Source: Spirochaetaceae bacterium | GTDB taxonomy: Bacteria > Spirochaetota > Spirochaetia > Treponematales > Rectinemataceae | Length of the DNA: 64,000 bases | Reading direction: 5' to 3' | NCBI GenBank assembly: GCA_025356015.1 | Contig: JANXYO010000010.1 | Span: forward strand, 1-64,000 | Shown here: piece by piece, positions 34,392 through 43,024 of the stretch | Layout of the letters: each line of letters opens with the position of its first letter | Numbering within the stretch: the first letter of the stretch is position 1 | Notes under the pieces: generated by a model | The model's database searches: none | Told to the model about the DNA's origin: nothing | Seen by the model: the letters and a program-made list of their open reading frames with translations, nothing else | Position numbers and translations under genes: made by a program

Positions 34392-36455
34392 ATGAATGAC
34401 AAAACGGGATTGCGGGGATTTTCCCGCTGGGAGCAAGGCGGATTCGTCGCGGCCCTGATCCTATCGCTCGGCTTCAGCCTCCCCGCGCTGGGGCAGGCGA
34501 TCAACGCAAACATCGCGTATAGCCCGGACAAGGGTCCCATCCTCCTCCTCGGCGAATGGGAGCGGTACGATGGCTACCTGACCGAGGAAGGCATCACCTC
34601 AGCGGCTGGAATCCCCGCGATCGCCGACGTGCCGATCCGGGAGGGTCTCGTGCCCTCCCCTCCCCTCCAGTCCGGGAAGTACAGCTATCACCTCCTGGTA
34701 TCGCCTTCGGGCCCTCCCGCCGAGAGGGAATACGCCTTCGCCCTCCCGGGGATAGACGGATACCGGGCGGTCCTCGTGGATTCCCATCAGCTCTATGATT
34801 CCTCAAGCGGCGCCCCTTCCCCCTCGATGTACTATTTCCGGGCCGCCGGCGACCGCATTTCGATCATCGTGCAATGTGTGCCGGGGGGACGGCTCCTCGA
34901 ACATGCGCCCCTGGTTCCATCAAACCCGGTCTTCGGCGAGGTCGCCGCGATCGGGAGGGGACAGACCCTCGCATCCGCCGGAGCCTTCTCGCTCATGGGA
35001 TTCTTCCTTGTGCAGGGCATCCTCGTGCTCGCCATGTTCGCCTTCTGGCGAAAAAACCTCGAGTTCCTCTCCTTCGCCGCCTACCTCGTGGCGACGGCGG
35101 TCTTCACCTACTTCAAGAACGGGGCGATCCTCCACGGTCTGCCGGGGCTATCGAGCGTGCAGGCGATCGAGACCGGATACGCGATCGCGATGGACTTCCA
35201 GTACCTTGGCCTCACTCTCTTCCTCGTCTCGCTCTTCCACCACCTTCTCCCGAGACAGGTCTCGGTGGCAGTCCTTGTCCCCCCCGTCCTGCTCTCCTGC
35301 GCCGTCCTGGTCCTCCCATCCCATCTTGATGAGGTGTACGAGGTATCCTGGATCTACTTTGGCCTCTTTCTTCTCGCCTCCCTCGTCTTCATTGCAAACC
35401 ACGCGTTCCGAGGCGCACGCAGGGCTCGGTGGATGGCTCTCTCTCTGATCCCCCCAACGGCCGGCTTCGCATTCCGCCTCCTCGCGCCCGCTTCCCTGCT
35501 TGGCGCCTGGGCGATCGAGCCAGCCGGCCACCTCGTGTTCGCCTTCATCTCGATGCTCATGCTGGTGAAGAAGGTGGCCGACAGTTTCGAATCAGTCGAA
35601 ACCCTTTCGGACTACGTGAGCTCGGTTTCGCGCACGATGAGCAGCTTCATCCCCAAGGAATTCCTCGAGTACCTTGACAAGACCGACGTCACCGATCTGC
35701 GCCTAGGCGACCATGTCCGCAAGAAGATGACCATCTTCTTCTCCGACATCAGGGCCTTCACTTCCCTCTCGGAACGGCTCACCGTCGAGGAGAACTTCGC
35801 CTTCATCAATTCCTACCTTTCCCGCGTGGTTCCGATCATCCGGGAGAACGGCGGCTTCGTCGACAAGTACATCGGTGACGCGATCATGGCCCTCTATTCA
35901 GGCAGCGCCGGGGCGGACCAGGCCATCCGCAGCGCCATCGCGATGCAGGCGAAGATCGTCGAGTACAATGGCCACCGCGCCAAGATGGGCTACGCGCCGA
36001 TCTCCATGGGTGTCGGCATCCACACAGGGGATCTCATGCTCGGGGTCGTCGGAGTGCACGACCGGATGGAGAACACCGTCATCTCCGATTCTGTCAACCT
36101 GGCCTCGAGACTTCAGGCAATCACCAAGGCCTTCAACATCTCCCTCGCGATCTCAGAGCAGTCGTTCAAGGAGCTCGAGGACCCGGGATCCTACAAGTAC
36201 CGCTTCATCGGCAAGGTCAAGGTGAAGGGCAAGGCCGCCCCGGTGTCTGTGTTCGAGATCTTCGACGGCATCGCGGCCGAGCTCTTCGAGCGCAAGATGA
36301 AGGCCAACACCTTTTTCGAGCAGGGGATGCTTTCCTACTACCAGAAGGATTTCGCCGGGGCCATGTACTATTTCAAGCGTGTCCTTGACATCACCCCCGA
36401 GGACGGAGCCTCGGGCTTCTATCTCGACAACTGCATGAACAAGGCCTCGCTGTAG
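34392..36455 (+). CDS. Membrane class III adenylate/guanylate cyclase
   Basis: A 687-aa receptor-type cyclase making cAMP or cGMP. Residues 1-35 include a signal or anchor helix, about 40-190 form an extracytoplasmic beta-rich domain, and about 195-395 hold seven membrane segments, the layout of 7TMR-DISM sensors. The catalytic domain lies near 430-600: FFSDIRAFTSLSE supplies the first metal Asp, KYIGDAIMALY the second, and SDSVNLASRLQ the transition-state region. A short TPR-like tail follows (FFEQGMLSYYQKDFAGAMYY). It starts without a ribosome-binding site. Nucleotide specificity is uncertain. The GH42 gene follows after 14 nt, so the cyclase may share its operon. Confidence 0.9.
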   Translation: MNDKTGLRGFSRWEQGGFVAALILSLGFSLPALGQAINANIAYSPDKGPILLLGEWERYDGYLTEEGITSAAGIPAIADVPIREGLVPSPPLQSGKYSYHLLVSPSGPPAEREYAFALPGIDGYRAVLVDSHQLYDSSSGAPSPSMYYFRAAGDRISIIVQCVPGGRLLEHAPLVPSNPVFGEVAAIGRGQTLASAGAFSLMGFFLVQGILVLAMFAFWRKNLEFLSFAAYLVATAVFTYFKNGAILHGLPGLSSVQAIETGYAIAMDFQYLGLTLFLVSLFHHLLPRQVSVAVLVPPVLLSCAVLVLPSHLDEVYEVSWIYFGLFLLASLVFIANHAFRGARRARWMALSLIPPTAGFAFRLLAPASLLGAWAIEPAGHLVFAFISMLMLVKKVADSFESVETLSDYVSSVSRTMSSFIPKEFLEYLDKTDVTDLRLGDHVRKKMTIFFSDIRAFTSLSERLTVEENFAFINSYLSRVVPIIRENGGFVDKYIGDAIMALYSGSAGADQAIRSAIAMQAKIVEYNGHRAKMGYAPISMGVGIHTGDLMLGVVGVHDRMENTVISDSVNLASRLQAITKAFNISLAISEQSFKELEDPGSYKYRFIGKVKVKGKAAPVSVFEIFDGIAAELFERKMKANTFFEQGMLSYYQKDFAGAMYYFKRVLDITPEDGASGFYLDNCMNKASL

Positions 36456-36469
36456 GGAGAATCACCAGA

Positions 36470-38461
36470 ATGGCAACGAGTCCCAGCTTCGGCGTCGATT
36501 GGTATCCCGAGCAGTGGCCGCAGTCCATGTGGGCATCCGACGCTGACAGGATGCGCGAGCGCGGCATCGAGGCCGTGAGGATCATGGAGTTCGCATGGTC
36601 CATCCTCGAGCCAGCCAAGGGTTCCTTCGATTTCTCCCTCTTCGACAAGGCGATCGAGGTCCTCGCAGATCGCGGTCTCTCCGTGATCCTGGGCACCCCG
36701 ACAGCCACCTTCCCAGCCTGGCTGCTCGACGAGGAGCCCTCGGTGCTTCAGCTTGCCGTGGACGGCCGGCGGCGGGATTTCGGTTCCAGGCGCATGGCCT
36801 GCTTCAACAGCACCGCATATCGCGAGGCGGCACGCGGGATCGTCAAAGCCTGCGCCGGGCATTTCGCCAACGATCCGCGCGTCATCGGCTGGCAGGTCGA
36901 CAACGAGATCGGCCACGAGGGCTCTGACCGCTGCGTCTGCGAGTCCTGCAGGAAGGCCTGGCACAGCTGGCTCGCGCGCCGCTACCCCAGCGTCGAGGCA
37001 CTCAACGCGCGCTGGGGCAGCGTCTTCTGGGGGACGGCGCTCTCGCGCTTCGACCAGGCCCCTGTCCCGAGGCGCCAGGTTGCCTCGGGCTTCAATCCAG
37101 GCCTCCTCCTCGACTATGACCGTTTTTGCTCCGACTCTGCTGTCTCCTTTGTCGAGGAGCAGGTCTCGATCCTCAGGTCCAGGATAGGGCCGGATCGCTT
37201 CATCACGACCAACCTCTATCCACCGCCCCTTGGCTCGGCCATCGACATGGAGAGGCTGACCGGTTCGATGGAGTTCGCCAGCTGGGACAACTACCCCGTC
37301 TGGGGCGAGCAGAACGAACCCTACCCCTACCTATTCCAGAGCTTCGCCGAGTCCTACATCAGGGACCTGCACGACGGCAAGCCCTTCACCGTGATGGAGG
37401 AGTTCGCGGGCATCCAGGGCCACAACTGCCTCGGCCACCTGCCCCCGGAGGAGCAGGCCGTCCTGTGGACCAACCAGGCGATCGCGCGGGGAGCCGACAG
37501 GATCGTCTACTTCCGCTGGCGCACGGCCCCATACGGCCAGGAACAGCTCTGCTACGGTCTCTTCGACACCGACAACCGGGACACGGCCAGGGCCGAGGCC
37601 CTCTTCCGAAACATGCGGGAGGCAAGGGATGCCTTCTCGTGCTTCGCCTCGACACCCTTCGAGAGCGAGGCCTGCCTTGTCTACTCCAAGGACGACGCCC
37701 GGGTTATCCGCGAGCAGGAACTCTCCGAGGGGCTGGCCATGAGGCCCACCGACTGGGCAAACGCCGGCTATGACGTCGAGCTCGCCAAGTGGTTCGCCCC
37801 CTTCTGCCTGTTCAATGTCAATGCCGACGTGAAGAGCGTCGCTTCCGTCGATCTCGCAAGGTACAGGATCATCAGCCTCCCCCTCTACCAGATGGCCGAC
37901 CCCGTCTTCGTCGAAGGGCTTGACGCATGGGTGCGCGAAGGCGGCCATCTCGTCCTGGGATACCGCGCAGGGGCGCGCGATGAGCGCAACTGGAACGTCG
38001 CGCAGACCCTGCCTGGGCTCTTCGGCGAGATGGCGGGCCTGCGCGTGCCGAGATTCGAGTCCCTCAACAAGACAAAGGTCGGGATCTCCATCGGCCTCTT
38101 CCCTGCCAAGGGGGAGGTGTGGGCCGACCTCATCGAGCCGACTACCGCAAGGGTCCTCGCCCGCTACAGGGACAGGCGCAAGTTCTACTCAGGCGTCCCC
38201 TGCGCGACCGTCAACGAGCACGGCAAGGGCAAGGTCTGGTATATTGGCACGAGCCTCGACGCGACCGGGCTCTTCCTCCTGTACCGGAGGATACTCCGCA
38301 ACGCCCGCGTGTCGCCCAGGTTCCACGGCTATGGGCTTGAGGTCGTGGAGCGGCGCCGCACGGACGGACGGAAGGTCAGGATCGTCATGAATCACAACTC
38401 GAAAACCAGGCTCGTCCTCGGACGCAGGCTGAAACCCTTTGGATGGACGGTGGTCGAATGA
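36470..38461 (+). CDS. Glycoside hydrolase family 42 beta-galactosidase
   Basis: A 663-aa retaining beta-galactosidase of the GH42 type, cytoplasmic because no signal peptide is visible; it would split short galactosides. The domain opens with FGVDWYPEQWP (residues 8-18). The acid/base Glu is E146 in WQVDNEIG, and the nucleophile is E310 or E311 in FTVMEEFAG. A Cys cluster (CVCESCRKAW, near 155) matches the zinc site seen in several family members. The trimerisation domain (about 390-600) and small beta C-terminal domain are both present. AGGGAG lies before the ATG. Its last bases overlap the TPR gene (ATGA). Confidence 0.93.
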   Translation: MATSPSFGVDWYPEQWPQSMWASDADRMRERGIEAVRIMEFAWSILEPAKGSFDFSLFDKAIEVLADRGLSVILGTPTATFPAWLLDEEPSVLQLAVDGRRRDFGSRRMACFNSTAYREAARGIVKACAGHFANDPRVIGWQVDNEIGHEGSDRCVCESCRKAWHSWLARRYPSVEALNARWGSVFWGTALSRFDQAPVPRRQVASGFNPGLLLDYDRFCSDSAVSFVEEQVSILRSRIGPDRFITTNLYPPPLGSAIDMERLTGSMEFASWDNYPVWGEQNEPYPYLFQSFAESYIRDLHDGKPFTVMEEFAGIQGHNCLGHLPPEEQAVLWTNQAIARGADRIVYFRWRTAPYGQEQLCYGLFDTDNRDTARAEALFRNMREARDAFSCFASTPFESEACLVYSKDDARVIREQELSEGLAMRPTDWANAGYDVELAKWFAPFCLFNVNADVKSVASVDLARYRIISLPLYQMADPVFVEGLDAWVREGGHLVLGYRAGARDERNWNVAQTLPGLFGEMAGLRVPRFESLNKTKVGISIGLFPAKGEVWADLIEPTTARVLARYRDRRKFYSGVPCATVNEHGKGKVWYIGTSLDATGLFLLYRRILRNARVSPRFHGYGLEVVERRRTDGRKVRIVMNHNSKTRLVLGRRLKPFGWTVVE

Positions 38462-39039
38462 ATCCCGAAGACATTCTTGGCGAGAACCCAGCCCCGAAAA
38501 AACCCGAGAGCGCCGCGAAGCTCAATGCCCGCGGCATGGATCTCACCGCGGGCGAGAAATACGAGGAAGCGATCCTCGCCTTCTCGCGGGCCCTCGAGCT
38601 CGAACCCCGGAATCCGGGCCTGCTCTACAACCGCGGCGAGGCCTTCCGGCGGGCGGGCCGCTCGGCCGAGGCCGTGGCCGACCTCGAGGCCGTGCTCGAG
38701 ATCGAGGGGGAGACGGCTGACCTCATGCTCGCCCTCGGCCTCGTGGCCTACGAGGCCGACGACTACGCCCTCGCCGAGGAGCGTTACGAACGCGCCTTGG
38801 TGCTCAAGGAGGACTTTCCCGAGGCCTGGAACGACCTTGGCGTCATCGCCTTCCGCGGAGCTGAATACGCAAAGGCGCGAAAGCGATTCGAGAAGGCTGT
38901 CGAGCTCAGGCCCGACTACGAGGAAGCCCTGTTCAACCTCGCGGATACCTTTGACGAACTCGGCCTCCAGGGCCAGCGGCGGGCTGCCCAGGCGAGGCTC
39001 AAGGAAATAGGGGCGAAACGGGAGGCCGATGAGGATTGA
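38458..39039 (+). CDS. Small TPR-repeat protein
   Basis: A 193-aa soluble protein made of about four tetratricopeptide repeats, for example LNARGMDLTAGEKYEEAIL, LLYNRGEAFRRAGRSAEAVA and AWNDLGVIAFRGAEYAKARK. There is no signal peptide. It is likely a protein-interaction adaptor. The ATG at 38458 overlaps the stop codon of the GH42 gene by 4 nt (ATGA), so its translation depends on that gene. Pairing with the galactosidase and cyclase may reflect a regulatory module, but partners are unknown. The chain ends in a charged stretch (KEIGAKREADED). Confidence 0.83.
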   Translation: MNPEDILGENPAPKKPESAAKLNARGMDLTAGEKYEEAILAFSRALELEPRNPGLLYNRGEAFRRAGRSAEAVADLEAVLEIEGETADLMLALGLVAYEADDYALAEERYERALVLKEDFPEAWNDLGVIAFRGAEYAKARKRFEKAVELRPDYEEALFNLADTFDELGLQGQRRAAQARLKEIGAKREADED

Positions 39040-39132
39040 GGAGGCGGCGCCGATCGCGCGGAGCAGAGGATTCTCCTCGCTTGTGGCGCTCGGGTGACAC
39101 TGGAGTCCCTACCCAGGTCCGGGATACGGGTG

Positions 39133-39138
39133 TAGAAT
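39133..39138 (+). promoter_or_regulatory. Candidate -10 of the 5'-nucleotidase gene
   Basis: TAGAAT, preceded directly by TG, lies 44 bp before the ATG at 39182, which has its own AAGGAGG. No good -35 is visible in the 142-bp gap between the TPR gene and this gene. Confidence 0.35.
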
Positions 39139-39181
39139 AAGCCCCCATTCAAGGCTCCATACACGAATCAAGGAGGCATCA

Positions 39182-41062
39182 ATGAAAGCATCATTCACTG
39201 GACGTGCGGCTATCGTCCTCGCCCTCGTCCTGGCGCTCGCCCTGTCCATGGGTTGCGCGACATCACCTTACGGCAAGTTCGCCGACAAGCCACTCGTGCT
39301 CTCCTTCATAGAAACGAGCGACATCCACGGCGCGATCTATCCCTACAACTTCATCACGGCCAAGCCGATGAAGACCTCCCTCGCCCAGGTGGCGACCCTT
39401 GTCGCCGGCGAGCGCGCCGACAAGGGTCGCGAGCTGATCCTCATGGACGGCGGCGACGCCCTCCAGGGCCAGCCGACCGTCTACTACTACAACTTCGTCA
39501 AGACCGACGTGCCCCACGTATGGTCGGAGGCCACGAACTTCCTGGGCTATGATGTCGCGACGGTCGGAAACCACGACCTCGAGACCGGACATCCGGTCTA
39601 CGACAAGCTCTACAAGGAAATGAAGGCGAGCATCATCTGCGCGAACGCCGTGAAGGAAGACGGCACGCCCTACTTCACCCCCTACAAGATCATCGTCCGC
39701 CAGGGCGTGAAGATCGCCATCCTCGGCATGATCACCCCCAGGATCCCCGACTGGCTACCCTCGCAGTTCTGGACCGGGATGAAGTTCGTCGACATGGTAG
39801 AGACCGCGAAGAAGTGGGTCCCGATCATCATGGAGAAGGAGAAGCCCGACGTCCTCGTGGGCCTCTTCCATTCAGGAGTCGACTACAGCTACGGCGGAGC
39901 CACCAAGGACACGCCCAGCAACGAGAACGGCAGCCAGCTCGTCGCGGAGCAGGTCCCCGGATTCGACCTCATCTTCGTCGGCCATGACCACATGGGCTGG
40001 GACGGGATGGGCTGGAACACCACGACCAAGCAGAGGGCCGCGGTCAAGGATCCCAAGGGCAACACAGTCTACATCTTCGGGCCGGTGGACGCCGCCAAAA
40101 AGATCCCCGTCGTGAACCTCAGCATGACCTGGAACAAGGACACCAAGTCCTGGACCAAGACCGTTCGCGGCGCCCTCATCGACATGGAGAAGGTTCCCGC
40201 CGATCCCGCCTTCACGGCAAAGTTCCAGGGCACCTATGACGCGGTCAAGACCTGGGTCGACCGCCCCGTTGGCAAGCTCGCCGGCAAGATCACCACCCGA
40301 GACTCCATGTTCGGAGACTCCGCCTTCGTCGACCTCATACACAGGATCCAGCTCGAGCTGAGCGCCGACCCCGCGATGGGCCTCAAGAAGGCCGACGTCT
40401 CCTTCGCCGCCCCCCTCACCTTCGACGCCACGATCCCCACCAGCACCGACGGGACCATGTACGTCCGCGACATGTTCAACCTCTACCAGTACGAGAACTT
40501 CCTCTACACGATGAACATGACGGGCAAGCAGATCAAGGACTTCCTTGAGTACTCCTACAAGTTCTGGTTCGACACCCTCCCGAACGACGGCAACCACCTC
40601 ATTGCCTTCCAGAAGGACAAGGACGGGAAACTGATCACCGATGCCCGTTCAGGCGCCTACCAGACCGCCACCCGATCCTACAACTACGACTCGGCCGCAG
40701 GCATCAACTACACCGTCGACGTCTCCAAGCCGGCCGGAGCTCGCATCGTCATCAGCGGCATGTCCGACGGCTCAGCCTTCGATCCTGCCAAGACCTATGT
40801 CGTCGCCATCAACTCCTACCGCGGCCAGGGCGGCGGCGGCCACCTCACGACGGGCGCCGGCCTCGACAAGACGGCCGTGCAGAAGCTCCAGTTCGTGAAC
40901 GGAGCCACCACGAAGGACCTTCGCTTCTTCCTTCTCTCCTGGTTCGAGAAGCAGTCGGGAGCCGTCACCGTGAACCCGATCGGCAACTGGAAGCTCATCC
41001 CCGCTGACCTTGCCGCCCAGGGCCAGAGCGTAGACTTCCCCCTTCTCTACCCGAGCAAGTAG
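39182..41062 (+). CDS. 5'-nucleotidase/cyclic phosphodiesterase lipoprotein
   Basis: A 626-aa exported metallophosphoesterase of the UshA/CpdB type that releases nucleosides and phosphate from nucleotides outside the cytoplasm. The signal peptide ends in the lipobox LSMGC, with lipidated Cys25. Catalytic motifs: SDIHG (46-50), GGDALQG (90-96), GNHDLE (129-134), and GHDHMGW near residue 260. The C-terminal half (about 350-610) is the nucleotide-binding domain with YQYENFLYTMNMTG. The AAGGAGG site is 6 nt before the ATG. A terminator follows the stop, so the gene is probably monocistronic. Confidence 0.92.
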   Translation: MKASFTGRAAIVLALVLALALSMGCATSPYGKFADKPLVLSFIETSDIHGAIYPYNFITAKPMKTSLAQVATLVAGERADKGRELILMDGGDALQGQPTVYYYNFVKTDVPHVWSEATNFLGYDVATVGNHDLETGHPVYDKLYKEMKASIICANAVKEDGTPYFTPYKIIVRQGVKIAILGMITPRIPDWLPSQFWTGMKFVDMVETAKKWVPIIMEKEKPDVLVGLFHSGVDYSYGGATKDTPSNENGSQLVAEQVPGFDLIFVGHDHMGWDGMGWNTTTKQRAAVKDPKGNTVYIFGPVDAAKKIPVVNLSMTWNKDTKSWTKTVRGALIDMEKVPADPAFTAKFQGTYDAVKTWVDRPVGKLAGKITTRDSMFGDSAFVDLIHRIQLELSADPAMGLKKADVSFAAPLTFDATIPTSTDGTMYVRDMFNLYQYENFLYTMNMTGKQIKDFLEYSYKFWFDTLPNDGNHLIAFQKDKDGKLITDARSGAYQTATRSYNYDSAAGINYTVDVSKPAGARIVISGMSDGSAFDPAKTYVVAINSYRGQGGGGHLTTGAGLDKTAVQKLQFVNGATTKDLRFFLLSWFEKQSGAVTVNPIGNWKLIPADLAAQGQSVDFPLLYPSK

Positions 41063-41084
41063 TCCCAGAGCAAGCGCGAAGCAA

Positions 41085-41113
41085 GGGGGCTGTCCAAATG
41101 GGCAGCCCCCTTT
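41085..41113 (+). terminator. Terminator after the 5'-nucleotidase gene
   Basis: GGGGGCTGTCC and GGGCAGCCCCC form a stem with one G-T pair and an AAAT loop, followed by TTT. It starts 22 nt past the stop codon. Confidence 0.75.
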
Positions 41114-41120
41114 GTGCATG

Positions 41121-41156
41121 GCCCCCTGTTAATGGCCAGATGGCCTTTTAGGGGGC
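41121..41156 (+). other. Nested hairpin upstream of hsp20
   Basis: GCCCCCT (41121-41127) pairs with AGGGGGC (41150-41156), enclosing GGCC-AGAT-GGCC followed by TTTT. It lies between the terminator and the hsp20 promoter; a second terminator or a small RNA end are both possible. Confidence 0.35.
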
Positions 41157-41174
41157 GACGCGGTCATGTAAGCC

Positions 41175-41203
41175 TTGCCTGAAATGCGCCGGGGCATTAC
41201 GTT
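41175..41203 (+). promoter_or_regulatory. Promoter of hsp20
   Basis: TTGCCT (41175-41180), 17-bp spacer, TACGTT (41198-41203). It would give a leader of about 120 nt (41210-41329), one of the longest in the window. Confidence 0.45.
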
Positions 41204-41312
41204 TAAAGGGACGAAGGGCGCCCTGCAGGGGCCTTTTGTCTGCGCCGCTCCGTATGGAGGGCGAAAAGCGTTTCTGTGGGATCCCGCAAGGGAGTCCCTC
41301 GGAGCATCCTCG

Positions 41313-41327
41313 CTTCCCGGGAGGAAG
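41313..41327 (+). promoter_or_regulatory. Hairpin over the hsp20 ribosome-binding site
   Basis: CTTCC (41313-41317) pairs with GGAAG (41323-41327), which is the 3' half of the Shine-Dalgarno region GGGAGGAAG. The nearby TCCTC can pair with GAGGA as an alternative. It may act as a thermosensor limiting hsp20 translation. Confidence 0.35.
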
Positions 41328-41329
41328 AC

Positions 41330-41860
41330 GTGAAAGGCAACCGGACCTACATAGACATCGGCGCGATACTCGACGAAATCTTCGAGGCGACAAAGGATTT
41401 CGGCGAGAAGATGAAGGGACTTGGTCCGGAGATGGGACCCCAGGCCTGGCACCGCCCCTGGTTCGACATGGCCCAGGACGACAACGCCGACTACTATCCC
41501 GGATACTCCTACCCGCCCATGAACATATACCTCACCCAGGAACGGAGCATCGTCTTCGAGTTCGCGGTCGCTGGCTTCGACGAAAAGGACATCAGCCTCA
41601 CCTTCCAGGGTGACTACATGGTCTTCTCTGCCAAGATCGGCATCGAGGAGATTCCCGAGGACGATGTCAGGTATTTCAAGCGCCGTCTCAAGCTAAAGGA
41701 CATCGAGAAGCAGAAGTACTATGTCCCCGCTGACAAGTTCGCCCAGGAACGGGTCAAGGCCCTTTTCAAGAACGGCATCTTGAAGGTCGTGGTTCCGCCA
41801 AAGAACGAGACCGAGGGAAGCGAAGGCATCAGGATCGAGATCCTGAAAGAGGGGGACTAG
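41330..41860 (+). CDS. Small heat shock protein, Hsp20 family
   Basis: A 176-aa alpha-crystallin-type holdase that binds unfolding proteins until the DnaK system can refold them. The alpha-crystallin domain covers about residues 60-160: YLTQERSIVFEFAVAGFDEK, then DISLTFQGDYMVFSAKIG, and the conserved hydrophobic end VKALFKNGILKVVVPPK (the A-x-x-x-N-G-x-L motif). The N-terminal arm contains many aromatic residues (WHRPWFDMAQDDNADYY). It starts at a GTG at 41330, 5 nt after GGAGG. The long leader has several hairpins. It is convergent with the anti-sigma gene, separated by a strong hairpin. Confidence 0.9.
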   Translation: MKGNRTYIDIGAILDEIFEATKDFGEKMKGLGPEMGPQAWHRPWFDMAQDDNADYYPGYSYPPMNIYLTQERSIVFEFAVAGFDEKDISLTFQGDYMVFSAKIGIEEIPEDDVRYFKRRLKLKDIEKQKYYVPADKFAQERVKALFKNGILKVVVPPKNETEGSEGIRIEILKEGD

Positions 41861-41893
41861 CAGCCATTGGGCTAGCCCCTGCGGGGCACTTTG

Positions 41894-41939
41894 AGATGCG
41901 AGGCGCCGCCACGATCCCGTGGCGGCGCCTGTTTGCATC
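41894..41939. terminator. Bidirectional terminator hairpin
   Basis: AGGCGCCGCCACG (41901-41913) and CGTGGCGGCGCCT (41918-41930) form a perfect 13-bp stem with a 4-nt loop; an outer AGATGC/GCATCT pair extends it. It lies between convergent hsp20 and anti-sigma genes. Confidence 0.8.
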
Positions 41940-41946
41940 TGCCCCT

Positions 41947-42444
41947 TCAGCGAAACCTGGTACGGCGGGTGACGAAGGACTGGACCTCGTCGAGGTGGGT
42001 CGCGACAAAGTAGGCGGCGTACGAGGTCAGGACGACACCGAGGACCAGGGACAGCGGCAGGGAAAAACCCGCACCGAACAAGGCCATGACCTTGGCGAAA
42101 TCTTGGCCAAAAGGGATCAGGCCCATCGACAAGGCCATCACGAAGCCGGCTATCAACCAGTCTCGCGGTGCGAAGAAGTCGTTCCGCGGAACCGGCATGA
42201 GCCTGACCTCGGCCATGATCCTTTCGTCGAGGAAGGCGAGCCTGGGCGAATGCTTCGAATCTGGGGACACAATGCCGGGGCTGCCCACGGAGTAAGCACT
42301 TGGTTCTTCAAATGCGGCCTGGCTCAGCATCGCGGCCCTCCGGCAGGATGGGCAACCCGCCAAATGGGATCGCATCGAGGCGCCCGGGCGCCCTCCGGCG
42401 TCAAGACCGTCGAGACGGTTGAGAAAGTCCTCACAACGCACCAT
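41947..42444 (-). CDS. Anti-sigma factor with zinc-finger domain
   Basis: A 165-aa membrane-anchored anti-sigma factor. The N-terminus is a zf-HC2 (ZAS) domain: CEDFLNRLDGLDAGG then the H-x3-C-x2-C zinc motif in HLAGCPSC, near residues 27-34. It binds the sigma factor and keeps it inactive. Two hydrophobic segments lie in the C-terminal half (DWLIAGFVMALSMGLIPFG and LPLSLVLGVVLTSYAAYF). I start at the ATG at 42444, which overlaps the sigma gene by 14 nt and has GGAGG 3-4 nt upstream; the longer frame adds 19 residues lying inside the sigma gene. The inducing signal is unknown. Confidence 0.85.
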   Translation of the reverse strand: MVRCEDFLNRLDGLDAGGRPGASMRSHLAGCPSCRRAAMLSQAAFEEPSAYSVGSPGIVSPDSKHSPRLAFLDERIMAEVRLMPVPRNDFFAPRDWLIAGFVMALSMGLIPFGQDFAKVMALFGAGFSLPLSLVLGVVLTSYAAYFVATHLDEVQSFVTRRTRFR

Positions 42445-43024
42445 CGACCTCCACTCTCCCCTCCAGCCGTTCCCGGAGCAGGCGCTTTGCCCGGAACACA
42501 TGTGACTTGATGGTATTCACCGGGAATCCGGTGACTTCGCTTATCTCCGAATACTTCAGATTGTGGAAAAAAAACAATTCAATGCAAATGCCCTGCTTCT
42601 GGGGCAGATCGGCCATCGCTTCCCTGACCGCCCTGGCGGCCTCGTCCCGCAGGTGGGTCTCGTCTGTGCCTGGAGCACCCTTCACCTCATCCTCGCATTC
42701 GAGGCGTACCTGATCCTTGCGGCGCTTCTTGGCGTTGATCGCCGTATTGTAGGCGATCCTGAGGAGCCATGTGCTGAACTGCGACCTCCCCTTGAAGGTT
42801 CCAAGTGCCAGATAGGCCTTCACAAATACATCCTGCGTGAAATCGGCAGCATCGTCCTCGTCCCGGAAAAAGCTCATTCCAAGCCTGAGCACTCTTTTGT
42901 CATGGCGCCGGACGAGGAAAGAAAAAGCCTCGCGATCCCCCTGGAGGACCATTGCTATCACCTCCTCGTCGCTCGGCTCGAGGAGCTTCTGTGTTTCCGC
43001 GGACAGGGACCGCTGCCGATTCAT
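42431..43024 (-). CDS. ECF-type RNA polymerase sigma factor
   Basis: A 197-aa extracytoplasmic-function sigma factor of the RpoE group, redirecting RNA polymerase to stress genes. Region 2 is REAFSFLVRRHDKRVLRLG to DFTQDVFVKAYLALGTFKG (near 32-90), with the core-binding and -10 recognition helix STWLLRIAYNTAINAKKRR. Region 4 is EISEVTGFPVNTIKSHVFRAK (about 160-180), its helix-turn-helix for the -35. Three consecutive Phe before this region are encoded by a run of eight T on the minus strand, a slip-prone site. It overlaps the membrane-protein gene upstream by 4 nt and the anti-sigma gene downstream by 14 nt. Confidence 0.93.
   Translation of the reverse strand: MNRQRSLSAETQKLLEPSDEEVIAMVLQGDREAFSFLVRRHDKRVLRLGMSFFRDEDDAADFTQDVFVKAYLALGTFKGRSQFSTWLLRIAYNTAINAKKRRKDQVRLECEDEVKGAPGTDETHLRDEAARAVREAMADLPQKQGICIELFFFHNLKYSEISEVTGFPVNTIKSHVFRAKRLLRERLEGRVEVDGAL

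Noticed and set aside
38440-38457. Earlier in-frame GTG start for the small TPR gene at 38443
   Set aside because: The ATG at 38458 gives the coupling ATGA overlap with the GH42 stop and has a normal N-terminus; the extra five codons add nothing recognisable.
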